From Prevotellaceae bacterium UBA1726 (GTDB lineage Bacteria > Bacteroidota > Bacteroidia > Bacteroidales > Bacteroidaceae), in the NCBI GenBank assembly GCA_002316005.1, contig DCIM01000055.1:1-12388 (forward strand): a stretch of 12,388 bases of DNA. The letters are read 5' to 3'. Of this stretch, positions 1 through 6,810 are shown piece by piece. The notes beneath the pieces are model-generated. The model made no database searches. It saw nothing but the letters and a program-made list of their open reading frames with translations, and had not been told where the DNA came from. The stretch's first letter is position 1; the number at the start of each line of letters is the position of its first letter. The translations under genes were made by a program, and so were the position numbers.

Positions 1-22
1 TAACCAACTGAACTACGGGCAC
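1..22 (-). tRNA. tRNA, 5' part only (isotype not visible)
   Basis: Read on the minus strand from 22 to 1, this is the first 22 nucleotides of a tRNA cut by the window edge. The acceptor strand GTGCCCG is followed by the conserved U8-A9 and then a D arm starting GTTC, with A14 and the G18-G19 pair of the D loop visible. The anticodon lies outside the window, so the amino acid cannot be assigned. An extra G at 23 could be the -1 base if this were tRNA-His, but that is only a possibility. It has its own promoter at 66-97 and lies downstream of secG on the same strand. Confidence 0.85.
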
Positions 23-33
23 CATATTAAGCA

Positions 34-72
34 ACCTTTACAGTTGCAATCCGTATTTGCGACTGCAAAGGT
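34..72. repeat. Imperfect inverted repeat over the tRNA promoter and leader
   Basis: Arms at 34-49 and 57-72 match at 14 of 16 positions as an inverted repeat (ACCTTTRCAGTYGCAA) around a 7-base spacer. The right arm includes most of the -7 box of the tRNA promoter, and the left arm lies in the transcribed leader. Only part of the right arm would be in the RNA, so a DNA-level operator is more likely than an RNA hairpin. The function is unknown. Confidence 0.6.
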
Positions 73-97
73 ACTATATTTATTTGGAATATCCAAA
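66..97 (-). promoter_or_regulatory. Bacteroidetes-type promoter for the tRNA
   Basis: On the minus strand TTTG (94-97) is followed after exactly 20 bases by TACCTTTG (66-73). This matches the Bacteroidetes primary sigma factor consensus of TTTG near -33 and TAnnTTTG near -7. Transcription should begin near 58-60 and enter the tRNA at 22, so the tRNA need not depend on read-through from secG. Confidence 0.8.
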
Positions 98-135
98 CAA
101 ATTGCTTAATTTTTTTGCCACCAGCCTTATTTAGC

Positions 136-537
136 TTAGTTTTCTGCTGCTGGTGTCTCTGTTGCTGCTGCCTTTGGAGCCTCAGCTGCTGGAGTAGCCT
201 CCTTTGCAGCACCCTCTGCAGGGTTAGCGTTAGCACCAAAACCAGGAGTTGTAACAGGGTTTGTCTTCTCTGTCTGAGGAGTTGCACCCTCGAATACGCT
301 CTGCTCTGTTGAAGCCTTTGGAGCAACATAAGCACAAGCGATGCTGATGATAACCATTGCTATAGCCAAGCCCCAAGTTGTTTTCTCAACAACATCAGTG
401 GTCTTACGAACGCCAAGCAAATTGTTCTGAGCAGAGAAGTTCGATGCGAGACCGCCTCCCTTGCTCTCCTGAATGAGTACGATGCTAATCATCAAGATAG
501 CAGCGATTACGATGATAATTACTAGTAATGTGTACAT
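136..537 (-). CDS. secG: Preprotein translocase subunit SecG
   Basis: This is a 133-residue inner-membrane protein and the small accessory subunit of the SecYEG channel, which assists SecA-driven protein export. Two hydrophobic segments are visible at about residues 3-22 and 54-72. Between them lies the SecG signature loop ESKGGGLAS (24-32), followed by the NNLLG and RKTTDVVEKTTW region typical of the family. After the second helix there is a low-complexity tail of about 60 residues rich in Ala, Pro, Glu and Thr. The tail makes the protein longer than the roughly 110-residue E. coli SecG and, by E. coli topology, would lie in the periplasm. The gene is last in the operon, 4 bases after the TPR gene. 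No convincing terminator is seen between it and the tRNA. Confidence 0.95.
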   Translation of the reverse strand: MYTLLVIIIVIAAILMISIVLIQESKGGGLASNFSAQNNLLGVRKTTDVVEKTTWGLAIAMVIISIACAYVAPKASTEQSVFEGATPQTEKTNPVTTPGFGANANPAEGAAKEATPAAEAPKAAATETPAAEN

Positions 538-541
538 CTTT

Positions 542-1291
542 TTATTGTTTTATTAATATTATTTTTTCTAAATATCGCATTTGATCTGCAAAGTAAGCAC
601 TTTTTTTTGGAAAAATCAAATTTAATCGTTGAATTATTTCCAAAGCCTTCGAATAATTGCCTTGTTTTATGTATATTTTGGCCAAAGTCTCGGTAAAGTA
701 CCCTTCTTCGAGTTCATCTTTGTCATTTTCAAGTGCAACTTCGGTGTGTGGTGTGTAAGTGCTTTCTTCTGTCAAAGTAATCTTACCGCCCTCCTTCACA
801 AGGAAGTTGTCGATGAGGTCTTCTGCATGATCTCGTGAACCATTTTCAACCGTCTCTTTTTCATTAGGTTCTTCTTTGTCAAACGAACCCGTTTCCAAAA
901 GATAAGCTACATAGTCGATCGTTGCATCTGTGGCAGTTGGATTGCGCTTTGTCCTCTTTTCAGGTTCTGGTTCTTGAGGCAGAGAATCAAGATAACTACT
1001 TATGAGAACATCAGTTCGGTCTTCGTTCTTTGTTGCCAATTTTTCTTCCTGGCGTGCCAGTTTGTAGTGATTACCTTCTACGAGATTGAAAAGAACGGTT
1101 CTGTCGGTAATATAGAAAGCCGCTTGTCGCAGTTCATCGCCAAACGAAGGGTCGTGGAGCAGATAAAGATTCTGCAACATCAGTAATCGCGCTGCCTGAT
1201 GATATGGGTAGAGCGCAACATAACTGCGGAGATCGTAGAGCGTCTCGCGGTCAAGGAGTTCCGGATGTTGTATATATCTGTTTAATTCCAT
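542..1291 (-). CDS. TPR-containing hypothetical protein (Bacteroidales operon member)
   Basis: This encodes a 249-residue soluble protein with no signal peptide or membrane segment. An N-terminal helical block (about 1-85) is followed by an acidic, probably disordered linker (about 86-195). A C-terminal helical hairpin at about 198-231 (ETLAKIYIKQGNYSKALEII) has the TPR pattern and ends in FPKKSAYFADQMRYLEK. I recognise this ending as typical of an uncharacterised Bacteroidales family; the role is unknown. TPR units usually bind partner proteins, and the position between lptE and secG suggests an envelope or export role by association only. I chose ATG at 1291, two bases after the lptE stop. 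An upstream TTG at 1300 would overlap lptE by 7 bases and adds only three residues. Confidence 0.85.
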   Translation of the reverse strand: MELNRYIQHPELLDRETLYDLRSYVALYPYHQAARLLMLQNLYLLHDPSFGDELRQAAFYITDRTVLFNLVEGNHYKLARQEEKLATKNEDRTDVLISSYLDSLPQEPEPEKRTKRNPTATDATIDYVAYLLETGSFDKEEPNEKETVENGSRDHAEDLIDNFLVKEGGKITLTEESTYTPHTEVALENDKDELEEGYFTETLAKIYIKQGNYSKALEIIQRLNLIFPKKSAYFADQMRYLEKIILIKQ

Positions 1292-1293
1292 AA

Positions 1294-1821
1294 TTACCAA
1301 TTTGCTACAGTTGCATTGAATATCTGGTCGCAGAGTTCCTCGACCATCTGTGTAACCAGTTCTTCCTGTACAGAAGCCAAACTCTGTGTTGTCTCGTATG
1401 TAGAGGTGGCAGTAAACTGGCGTTCAAAGTCCTCGCTGTGCTTTATGTTGTTAGTGAAACGAACATTCACGGTTATAGACAACTCTGTCTGTGCAGAATA
1501 ACCGTCAGAAGACACGGACTTGTTTCGTTGATTGTATTGGGTGATTTCACCTTCAATCTTCAGGTCGCCGTTTCGCTTAACCTGCTGAAGTTTTGTGTGA
1601 CTTGCAAACTGGTCCTTCAACTGGTTATTGAATATTGATGCCATTGGTCCCCAGACATAAGAGGCACGGATTGGGAAATCGGCTATTTGAATGGTCTTTG
1701 TCTTCGAATAGTCAATACTTGCTCCGTTGAATTTATATGAGATCGAACAAGCAGAAAGCACCAGTATGAGTGCCATCACCCACACGAAATGAAATCTTGT
1801 CTTGTTTCGAAGTATATTCAT
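1294..1821 (-). CDS. lptE: LptE-family LPS-assembly lipoprotein
   Basis: This 175-residue protein has a signal peptide (hydrophobic stretch about 12-22) ending in the lipobox LSAC, so Cys25 should be lipidated after cleavage. LptE plugs the LptD barrel in the outer membrane, where the pair inserts lipopolysaccharide into the outer leaflet. The mature part shows the order usual in Bacteroidetes LptE: YKFNGASIDYSKTKTIQI near the start, a central GDLKIEGEITQY strand (about 105-116), then alternating beta strands and a C-terminal helix ending in DQIFNATVANW. Similarity to E. coli LptE is low, so the call rests on this layout, the lipobox and the length. The start follows AAAAGGAT and lies 6 bases after the stop of the sigma-54 activator gene, which suggests translational coupling. 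Confidence 0.88.
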   Translation of the reverse strand: MNILRNKTRFHFVWVMALILVLSACSISYKFNGASIDYSKTKTIQIADFPIRASYVWGPMASIFNNQLKDQFASHTKLQQVKRNGDLKIEGEITQYNQRNKSVSSDGYSAQTELSITVNVRFTNNIKHSEDFERQFTATSTYETTQSLASVQEELVTQMVEELCDQIFNATVANW

Positions 1822-1827
1822 ATCCTT

Positions 1828-3093
1828 TTATTTTCTTTTTCTTGAAATACCGAGGGCATCGAGCCTGCGATAGAGTGTTCTGTCTGATATGCCTAATTCC
1901 TCAGCGGCTTTTTTCCTATTACCGTTATGCTTTTCAAGCACGCGAAGCAAAGCCTGCTCGCTTATCTCGCGCAAATTGAGCGATTCCTCTGCTGATTGGG
2001 TGTCGTGAACTTCCTCTGCCTCAAGGAATTCGTGACTTGCAGGAGGCGTGGTAATTGATGTTGCCGCCGAATCCATAGGACCGCTAAAGGTTTGGGCAGG
2101 TTCTTCTATCGGAGTGTCAAAACCACGAGCACCTGCCAATCCACGCTGTTCGTTCAATTGAGTGCGAAGACCTTTCATGTCGGCTTTCATCGTGTCAACA
2201 GTATTCTTCATCTCCACGATAACCTTCCAAAGCATCTCACGCTCGTTGGCATAGTTGCCTTCTGAATCCTGCGAATCAATGACCACAAGTCCTGTACTCT
2301 CTGGGTCAACAGGGATGAACTTGCGTATAACCTGCTCGTCAATGATGCGCGATTCCGATAAAACAGAGATCCTCTCTGTGATATTCTTCAGTTCGCGCAC
2401 ATTTCCTGGCCATTTGTAGTTCAAGAGAATCTGCTTGGCTTCAGGAGTCAGTTCCACACGAGGCATACGGTATTTCTCCGACATCTGGAGGGCAAACATA
2501 CGGAACAATCTTTCAATATCCTCGCCACGCTCACGAAGAGGAGGCATCTGGATAGGTACCGCATTCAGACGATAGTACAAATCCTGACGGAACTTGCCTT
2601 CCTTGATGGCTTGTGGAAGGTTTACATTAGTAGCTGCCACGATGCGCACATCGGTTTTCAGCACTTTCTGCCCACCAACACGGATATATTCGCCCGTTTC
2701 GAGCACACGAAGCAAACGAGCCTGTGTAGCCAAAGGCAATTCGCCCACCTCGTCAAGGAATAAAGTTCCACCTGAAGTCGTACCGAAATAACCTTGAGAC
2801 TCGCCAATAGCACTTGTGAAAGCACCCTTCTCGTGACCGAACAATTCGCTGTCTATTGTTCCCTGAGGAATGGCTCCACAGTTGATGGCAATGTATTGCC
2901 CTTTCTTACGAGGAGAGTTTTCGTGGATGATGCGAGGGAGAATTTCCTTACCAACACCGCTTTCTCCTGCTATGAGCACAGAAAGGTCGGTTGGCGCAAT
3001 CTGCAAAGCAACATCCAATGCACGGTTCAACGCATCGCAGTTTCCCACGATGTTATACCGATGCTTTATTTCCTGAAGCCTTGAAGTATCCAT
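1828..3093 (-). CDS. Sigma-54-dependent transcriptional activator, no receiver domain
   Basis: This 421-residue protein is a bacterial enhancer-binding protein that would use ATP hydrolysis to open sigma-54 promoters. The AAA+ domain starts almost at the N terminus (about 14-250), with Walker A GESGVGKE (43-50), the sigma-54 contact loop as GAFTSA (90-95), Walker B GGTLFLDE (108-115) and the RLNAVP and PLRERGEDI motifs (175-193). A long linker follows; about 284-317 looks like a coiled coil and 320-370 is probably disordered. A C-terminal Fis-type helix-turn-helix sits at about 378-413 (NRKKAAEELGISDRTLYRRL). There is no N-terminal receiver, PAS or GAF domain, so control must come from expression or partner proteins. 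The invariant GAFTGA loop has Ser for the second Gly. The gene sits 46 bases after the pdxA-like gene and 6 before lptE; AAGGA precedes the ATG. Confidence 0.93.
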   Translation of the reverse strand: MDTSRLQEIKHRYNIVGNCDALNRALDVALQIAPTDLSVLIAGESGVGKEILPRIIHENSPRKKGQYIAINCGAIPQGTIDSELFGHEKGAFTSAIGESQGYFGTTSGGTLFLDEVGELPLATQARLLRVLETGEYIRVGGQKVLKTDVRIVAATNVNLPQAIKEGKFRQDLYYRLNAVPIQMPPLRERGEDIERLFRMFALQMSEKYRMPRVELTPEAKQILLNYKWPGNVRELKNITERISVLSESRIIDEQVIRKFIPVDPESTGLVVIDSQDSEGNYANEREMLWKVIVEMKNTVDTMKADMKGLRTQLNEQRGLAGARGFDTPIEEPAQTFSGPMDSAATSITTPPASHEFLEAEEVHDTQSAEESLNLREISEQALLRVLEKHNGNRKKAAEELGISDRTLYRRLDALGISRKRK

Positions 3094-3139
3094 ATTCCTT
3101 ATTTATATATTAGCGAAGCCAAATCGGTCTCCTTTGTTT

Positions 3140-4219
3140 TTATTCTTCCTTTTTCTTTGGGATTGAGAAACGCAATTTCTCTCCGTTGTCAGGACGCTCA
3201 TGATAGAGTTTTGGCAATGGATTTGCCATTGGCTCATCGTATTCCTTGCGATAACGGCAGATATCAATCGCTCTGTAAATAGCATTACGCATTACGCTCT
3301 CGTCAGCCATATCCTTTCCTGCAATGTCATAGCGGGCATCAGTATCGGGCATTGTGCATACCAAAGGTATGTTGGTCAAAGCGATGATGCTTTCATCGTC
3401 GCTAAGCATCTTGAGTGGGAGCAATCCCTGATCGTGATACATTGCCAGAATTGCATCAAAAGCTTCGTACTTTCTGTTTGCAAAGAATTCCTCTGCCTGA
3501 TAAGGACCGAATGCTTGGATTCCAGTTTCTGCAAGTGTTGTCACAGCAGGAGTGATAATCTCTTTCTCCTCTGTTCCTTCCTGAGGATTGAGGGCGAGAA
3601 CGGCGATGCGTGGACTTGACAGACGGAAATCGCGCTTCAAAGTAGCATGAAGAGTCTTCACCTTTGCCACGATATTGTCAACCGAGAGTTGACCGGCAGT
3701 CTCTTTTACTCCTCCATTGCAAGCCAAAGCCACACGGATGATGTCGTTGAGATAGAGCGCCTGAACCTTTGCGTCCTTACCCATTGATGACTCAATGAAT
3801 TTCACGGTGCCAGGGAACTTGAAGCTGCTTGTCTCAAGCGAACCTTTGTTTACTGGACCGCAGACAAGAGCATCGTACATGCCCTCTCTGCCGTCGGCAA
3901 GGGCTTTGTCGAGTGCCTTTACGGCAGCTGTATTTGCCTCAATGCTCGATTTGCCGAATTCCACCTTTATCTCCTCGTCGAAGCAAGGGATAAGGTTTAC
4001 GCGACCATCGCGTGCCTCGCGAGCATCTTTGATGATGCTGTATTGGCATCTTTCCTGAATGGCGTTGCTATGGAAAGCAGCCACTTTCGGCGAGCCGTAT
4101 ATTATCGGAGTACAGATTTCGAGCATCTCCGGTTCCGCGAAGGTTTTGAAGATAAGCTCGTAGCCTATTCCGTTGGTGTCGCCTTGCGTTATTGCAATGC
4201 GAATCTTATGATTTTCCAT
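3140..4219 (-). CDS. pdxA: PdxA-family protein with degenerate active site
   Basis: The 359-residue product has the overall pattern of PdxA, 4-hydroxythreonine-4-phosphate dehydrogenase of pyridoxal phosphate synthesis: an N-terminal ITQGDTNGIGYE (10-21), IIYGSPKVAAFH (39-50), CGPVNK (120-125), LALNP (208-212), AMYHDQGL (259-266) and YDIAGK (297-302). Several residues that are near-invariant in the family are changed. PGHTE reads PGTVK (136-140). The THxP segment reads ACNGGVK (166-172), removing the first metal His. LNPHAG reads LNPQEG (210-215) with a shortened loop, removing the second metal His. The HGTA motif reads PDTDA (291-295). Only the His of YHDQGL remains of the three metal ligands. 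I translated these stretches directly and see no frameshift. Canonical activity is therefore doubtful; a changed or non-enzymatic role is possible. It starts 11 bases after rlmN. Confidence 0.88.
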   Translation of the reverse strand: MENHKIRIAITQGDTNGIGYELIFKTFAEPEMLEICTPIIYGSPKVAAFHSNAIQERCQYSIIKDAREARDGRVNLIPCFDEEIKVEFGKSSIEANTAAVKALDKALADGREGMYDALVCGPVNKGSLETSSFKFPGTVKFIESSMGKDAKVQALYLNDIIRVALACNGGVKETAGQLSVDNIVAKVKTLHATLKRDFRLSSPRIAVLALNPQEGTEEKEIITPAVTTLAETGIQAFGPYQAEEFFANRKYEAFDAILAMYHDQGLLPLKMLSDDESIIALTNIPLVCTMPDTDARYDIAGKDMADESVMRNAIYRAIDICRYRKEYDEPMANPLPKLYHERPDNGEKLRFSIPKKKEE

Positions 4220-4230
4220 TAATGGGATAT

Positions 4231-5304
4231 CTATTTATTGTTTCTGAATTGTAATTTTTCCTTGGCTGCAGTCGAGAGCAATCCACAAGCGGCATATATA
4301 TCCTGACCGCGTGATGCTCTGATTGTCGTTGTAATGCCATGGTTGCACAGATAGTCGCGGAACGATTCCATCTTCTTGTCGTCAGCACCCTTGAGGTCGA
4401 CTTCCGGGATCTGGTGGAAACGGATGAGGTTGATACGGCAATCGAGGTCTTTCAGCAGTTTCACCAGTTCGCGAGCATGTGTCTGAGTGTCGTTTGTTCC
4501 ACCGAACACGATATACTCGAATGTGAGCCTTCTCTGATGTGGAGTGCCTTCCTCTTCTTGCGACCAGTCTCTTGGGAAGTATTTCTCAAGCAGTTTCACG
4601 GTTTCTGCAATCGGCATTCCCTTCTCGGCAGGCATCAGTTGAGCACGCTGTTCTGGGATAGGGGAGTGGAGGCTTATCGCTACATGGCAGTCGCTTTCTT
4701 CGAGGAAACGCTCCAGTTTGTTCTTTATGCCTACACTACTCACAGTGATTCGCTTAGGACTCCACGCCAAACCGTATTCTGCTTTTAGCAGTTGTGTTGC
4801 CTTGAGCACATTGTCGAGGTTGTCCATTGGTTCGCCCTGACCCATGAAGACGATATTTGTCAGCCGGTCTATTTCCGGTAGGGCATAAACCTGATTCAAT
4901 ATGTCGCAAACCGAAAGGCTACCTTCAAATCCTTGCTTACCAGTCTGGCAGAAGAGGCAGTTCATCTTGCAACCGACCTGACAACTCACACAAAGTGTGG
5001 CGCGATCACGGTCGGGAATGAACACCGTCTCTACCTGTTTGCCCGACTCGGTAGGGAAGAGGTACTTTATTGTGCCATCCTTCGAGTATTGGGCATCTGC
5101 ATGAGGCATTGTTCCTACGCAATATTCTGCGCTGAGCAATTCGCGGTTTTTCTTCGACAGATTCGTCATCTCCTCTATCGACTGGACATGCTTCTGATAG
5201 ATCCACTGGGCTATCTGTCCACCTGTGAAGGCGGGCATTCCAAGTTCCTTGGCTAAAGCCTTTAGTTCGGTCTGAGTTAGGCCGAGAAGTGGTTTCTTGT
5301 TCAT
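4231..5304 (-). CDS. rlmN: Dual-specificity 23S rRNA/tRNA m2A methyltransferase RlmN
   Basis: This 357-residue radical-SAM enzyme methylates C2 of A2503 in 23S rRNA and of A37 in some tRNAs. The iron-sulfur motif CxxxCxxC is at Cys112, Cys116 and Cys119, the SAM-binding MGQGEP at 154-159, and the methyl-carrying Cys340 lies in the C-terminal AACG motif. Length and motif spacing fit a complete RlmN. I chose ATG at 5304 (MNKKPLLGLTQ): an in-frame TTG at 5337 falls inside the -7 promoter box at 5335-5342 and so would not be transcribed as a start. AAAGGATAAGCAG before the ATG gives a good ribosome site. This is the first gene of the leftward operon, 11 bases before the pdxA-like gene and divergent from the glycosyltransferase gene. 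Confidence 0.96.
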   Translation of the reverse strand: MNKKPLLGLTQTELKALAKELGMPAFTGGQIAQWIYQKHVQSIEEMTNLSKKNRELLSAEYCVGTMPHADAQYSKDGTIKYLFPTESGKQVETVFIPDRDRATLCVSCQVGCKMNCLFCQTGKQGFEGSLSVCDILNQVYALPEIDRLTNIVFMGQGEPMDNLDNVLKATQLLKAEYGLAWSPKRITVSSVGIKNKLERFLEESDCHVAISLHSPIPEQRAQLMPAEKGMPIAETVKLLEKYFPRDWSQEEEGTPHQRRLTFEYIVFGGTNDTQTHARELVKLLKDLDCRINLIRFHQIPEVDLKGADDKKMESFRDYLCNHGITTTIRASRGQDIYAACGLLSTAAKEKLQFRNNK

Positions 5305-5334
5305 CTGCTTATCCTTTTCGCGCGAAATAGCGTG

Positions 5335-5342
5335 CAAAGTTA
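5335..5342 (-). promoter_or_regulatory. -7 box of the rlmN operon promoter
   Basis: Minus-strand TAACTTTG matches the Bacteroidetes -7 element TAnnTTTG. No good TTTG lies 19-21 bases upstream, so the -33 element is weak. Transcription should start near 5328, giving a short leader with an AAAGGA ribosome site before the ATG at 5304. An 8-bp inverted repeat (AAAGTTAC 5336-5343, GTAACTTT 5363-5370) overlaps this box and could be an operator. Confidence 0.7.
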
Positions 5343-5385
5343 CAAAAAAAAATCCAAATATCGTAACTTTTCGCTCATTTTGTGT

Positions 5386-5393
5386 TATCTTTG
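5386..5393 (+). promoter_or_regulatory. -7 box of the glycosyltransferase promoter
   Basis: Plus-strand TATCTTTG matches TAnnTTTG and lies 21 bases before the ATG at 5415, so the leader should be only about 15 bases. No clear TTTG occurs at the expected -33 distance. It is divergent from the rlmN -7 box, with 43 bases between the two boxes. Confidence 0.7.
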
Positions 5394-5414
5394 CAGAAAA
5401 TTAAAACTGAAAGT

Positions 5415-6722
5415 ATGGAAAATCTACAGAGATACAACTCTTACAACGAACTCATTGAGGCGGCTTCCAACGGAAGTCTTGAAGGCAGATGGGCCCTTCT
5501 TGTCACAAAACCAAATGTCCGTTTCGGACAGAATGCCGAACAACGCCTTGTGCGTGTTGCCGAGGATACAAATGCGGCTCTTGTCTATTCCGATTATTAT
5601 AAGGTAGAGGCAGGGCAACTGGTGGCTCATCCTGTCATCGACTACCAAACAGGTAGTCTTCGCGACGATTTCGATTTCGGTAGCGTGATGCTCATCAATG
5701 CCTATTATGTCCGTGTGTTTGCTGAGTATGAGGAGTCGCGTCGCTATCAGTACGCTGGACTCTATGCCCTTCGTCTGTTCCTTTCACGTTGCGACATGAT
5801 TGTCCACCTCGACGAGTTCCTCTACACCGAGGATGAACTCGACCTCCGAAAGAGTGGCGAGAAACAGTTCGACTATGTCGATCCTCGTAATCGTGAGGTG
5901 CAGATTGAGATGGAAAAGGCTTGCACATATCATCTTTCGGAGATTGGTGCATTGGTTGACACAACACAATATGCAGCCCCTGACTTCTCGCGTGGCGATT
6001 TCCCTGTCGAGGCTTCGGTAGTTATTCCTGTTCGTAATCGTGTCCGTACCGTTCGCGATGCTGTAGAGAGCGCGCTCAGTCAGGAGTGCTCTTTCCCTTA
6101 CAATGTCATTGTGGTTGACAATCATTCTACCGATGGCACGAGCGAGATTCTTGCTGAAATCGCCGACGAACGATTGAAGGTGATTGTCCCTGAGCGCAAC
6201 GATCTTGGTATCGGTGGCTGCTGGAATGAGGCTATCAACTCCGAGTATTGCGGCCGATTTGCCGTTCAGTTGGATTCCGACGATCTCTATTCTTCGCCTC
6301 AGACTCTTCAACGCATCGTCGATGCTTTCTATGAGCAGAAGGCGGCAATGATTGTGGGCTCTTATCGTATGTGCAACTTCCAGTTGGAGACTCTCCCTCC
6401 GGGTCTTATCAGTCATGCGGAATGGACCGATGAGAATGGTCCTAACAACGCCCTTCGCATCAATGGCCTTGGTGCTCCTCGTGCCTTCTTCACTCCATTG
6501 CTTCGCCAGTTGCAGTTCCCTAACACCAGTTACGGCGAGGACTATGCCATGGGATTGGCATTCTCGCGACGTTATAGGATAGGTCGTATTTATGATGAAC
6601 TCTATCTCTGTCGTCGTTGGGAAGGTAATTCCGATGCCGCTCTTAGCGTTGAGAAAATCAACAAGAACAACCTCTACAAGGACCGTCTCCGTACAATAGA
6701 ACTCCTTGCGAGAGTAAGATAA
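5415..6722 (+). CDS. Family 2 glycosyltransferase with an extra N-terminal GT-like half
   Basis: This 435-residue protein has a complete GT2 (GT-A fold) domain from about 200 onward: ASVVIPVRNR (200-209), VIVVDNHSTDGT (231-242), the metal/nucleotide-sugar motif LDSDD (286-290), and a GED motif (374-376) in the usual place of the catalytic base. Residues 1-190 look like a second, degenerate GT-A domain: ALVYSDYYKVEAG (55-67) resembles the DxD region of GT2 enzymes, followed by a RDDFDFG segment, but the usual N-terminal nucleotide-binding strand is missing. It has no membrane segment or signal peptide, so it is cytoplasmic or membrane-peripheral. Donor and acceptor are unknown. I chose ATG at 5415: an in-frame GTG at 5382 lies upstream of the -7 box. 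The gene precedes the DUF4922/SpoIID-like gene on the same strand, which suggests a shared pathway in cell-wall or surface sugars. Confidence 0.87.
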   Translation: MENLQRYNSYNELIEAASNGSLEGRWALLVTKPNVRFGQNAEQRLVRVAEDTNAALVYSDYYKVEAGQLVAHPVIDYQTGSLRDDFDFGSVMLINAYYVRVFAEYEESRRYQYAGLYALRLFLSRCDMIVHLDEFLYTEDELDLRKSGEKQFDYVDPRNREVQIEMEKACTYHLSEIGALVDTTQYAAPDFSRGDFPVEASVVIPVRNRVRTVRDAVESALSQECSFPYNVIVVDNHSTDGTSEILAEIADERLKVIVPERNDLGIGGCWNEAINSEYCGRFAVQLDSDDLYSSPQTLQRIVDAFYEQKAAMIVGSYRMCNFQLETLPPGLISHAEWTDENGPNNALRINGLGAPRAFFTPLLRQLQFPNTSYGEDYAMGLAFSRRYRIGRIYDELYLCRRWEGNSDAALSVEKINKNNLYKDRLRTIELLARVR

Positions 6723-6723
6723 G

Positions 6724-6757
6724 GCCCACCCAAGCCCTCCCGAAGGGAGGGATGTTT
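6724..6757 (-). repeat. 34-bp palindromic repeat, intergenic copy (A1)
   Basis: It begins two bases after the glycosyltransferase stop codon. Its core CCCTCCCGAAGGGAGGG is a perfect 7-bp stem with a 3-base loop, followed by an asymmetric tail. Read on the minus strand it matches the copy at 8516-8549 at 33 of 34 positions. There is no T-run after the stem, so it is not a good intrinsic terminator, although it could slow polymerase or protect the 3' end of the mRNA. It looks like a REP-type dispersed element. Confidence 0.85.
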
Positions 6758-6769
6758 AAATGTCCTGTG

Positions 6770-6789
6770 CGGTGAGATACATCTCGCCG
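6770..6789. repeat. Near-perfect palindrome upstream of the SpoIID-fusion gene
   Basis: CGGTGAGAT (6770-6778) pairs with ATCTCGCCG (6781-6789) through 9 positions, one of them G-T, around a 2-base centre. It ends 21 bases before the ATG at 6811. It could be an RNA hairpin in the leader or a protein-binding site. No TAnnTTTG promoter is visible in this gap, so the gene is probably read from the glycosyltransferase promoter. Confidence 0.55.
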
Positions 6790-6810
6790 TGATAACAAAT
6801 GACATAAAGA

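Noticed and set aside
3094..3139. Separate promoter for the sigma-54 activator gene
   Set aside because: The 46-base gap has no TAnnTTTG box and no clear -24/-12 element by eye, so the gene is treated as part of the operon.
5305..5337. In-frame TTG start that would lengthen RlmN by 11 residues
   Set aside because: It lies within the -7 box TAACTTTG of the operon promoter, so it would not be in the mRNA; the ATG at 5304 has a good ribosome site.
5382..5414. In-frame GTG start upstream of the glycosyltransferase ATG
   Set aside because: It lies before the TATCTTTG -7 box at 5386-5393 and so upstream of the likely transcription start.
5784..6416. Open frame of 210 codons on the minus strand
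   Set aside because: It is antisense to the GT2 domain, which has clear catalytic motifs; the antisense product has no recognisable features.
6724..6757. Intrinsic terminator after the glycosyltransferase gene
   Set aside because: The stem is strong but no T-run follows, and the same sequence occurs inside a coding region, so it is better called a repeat.
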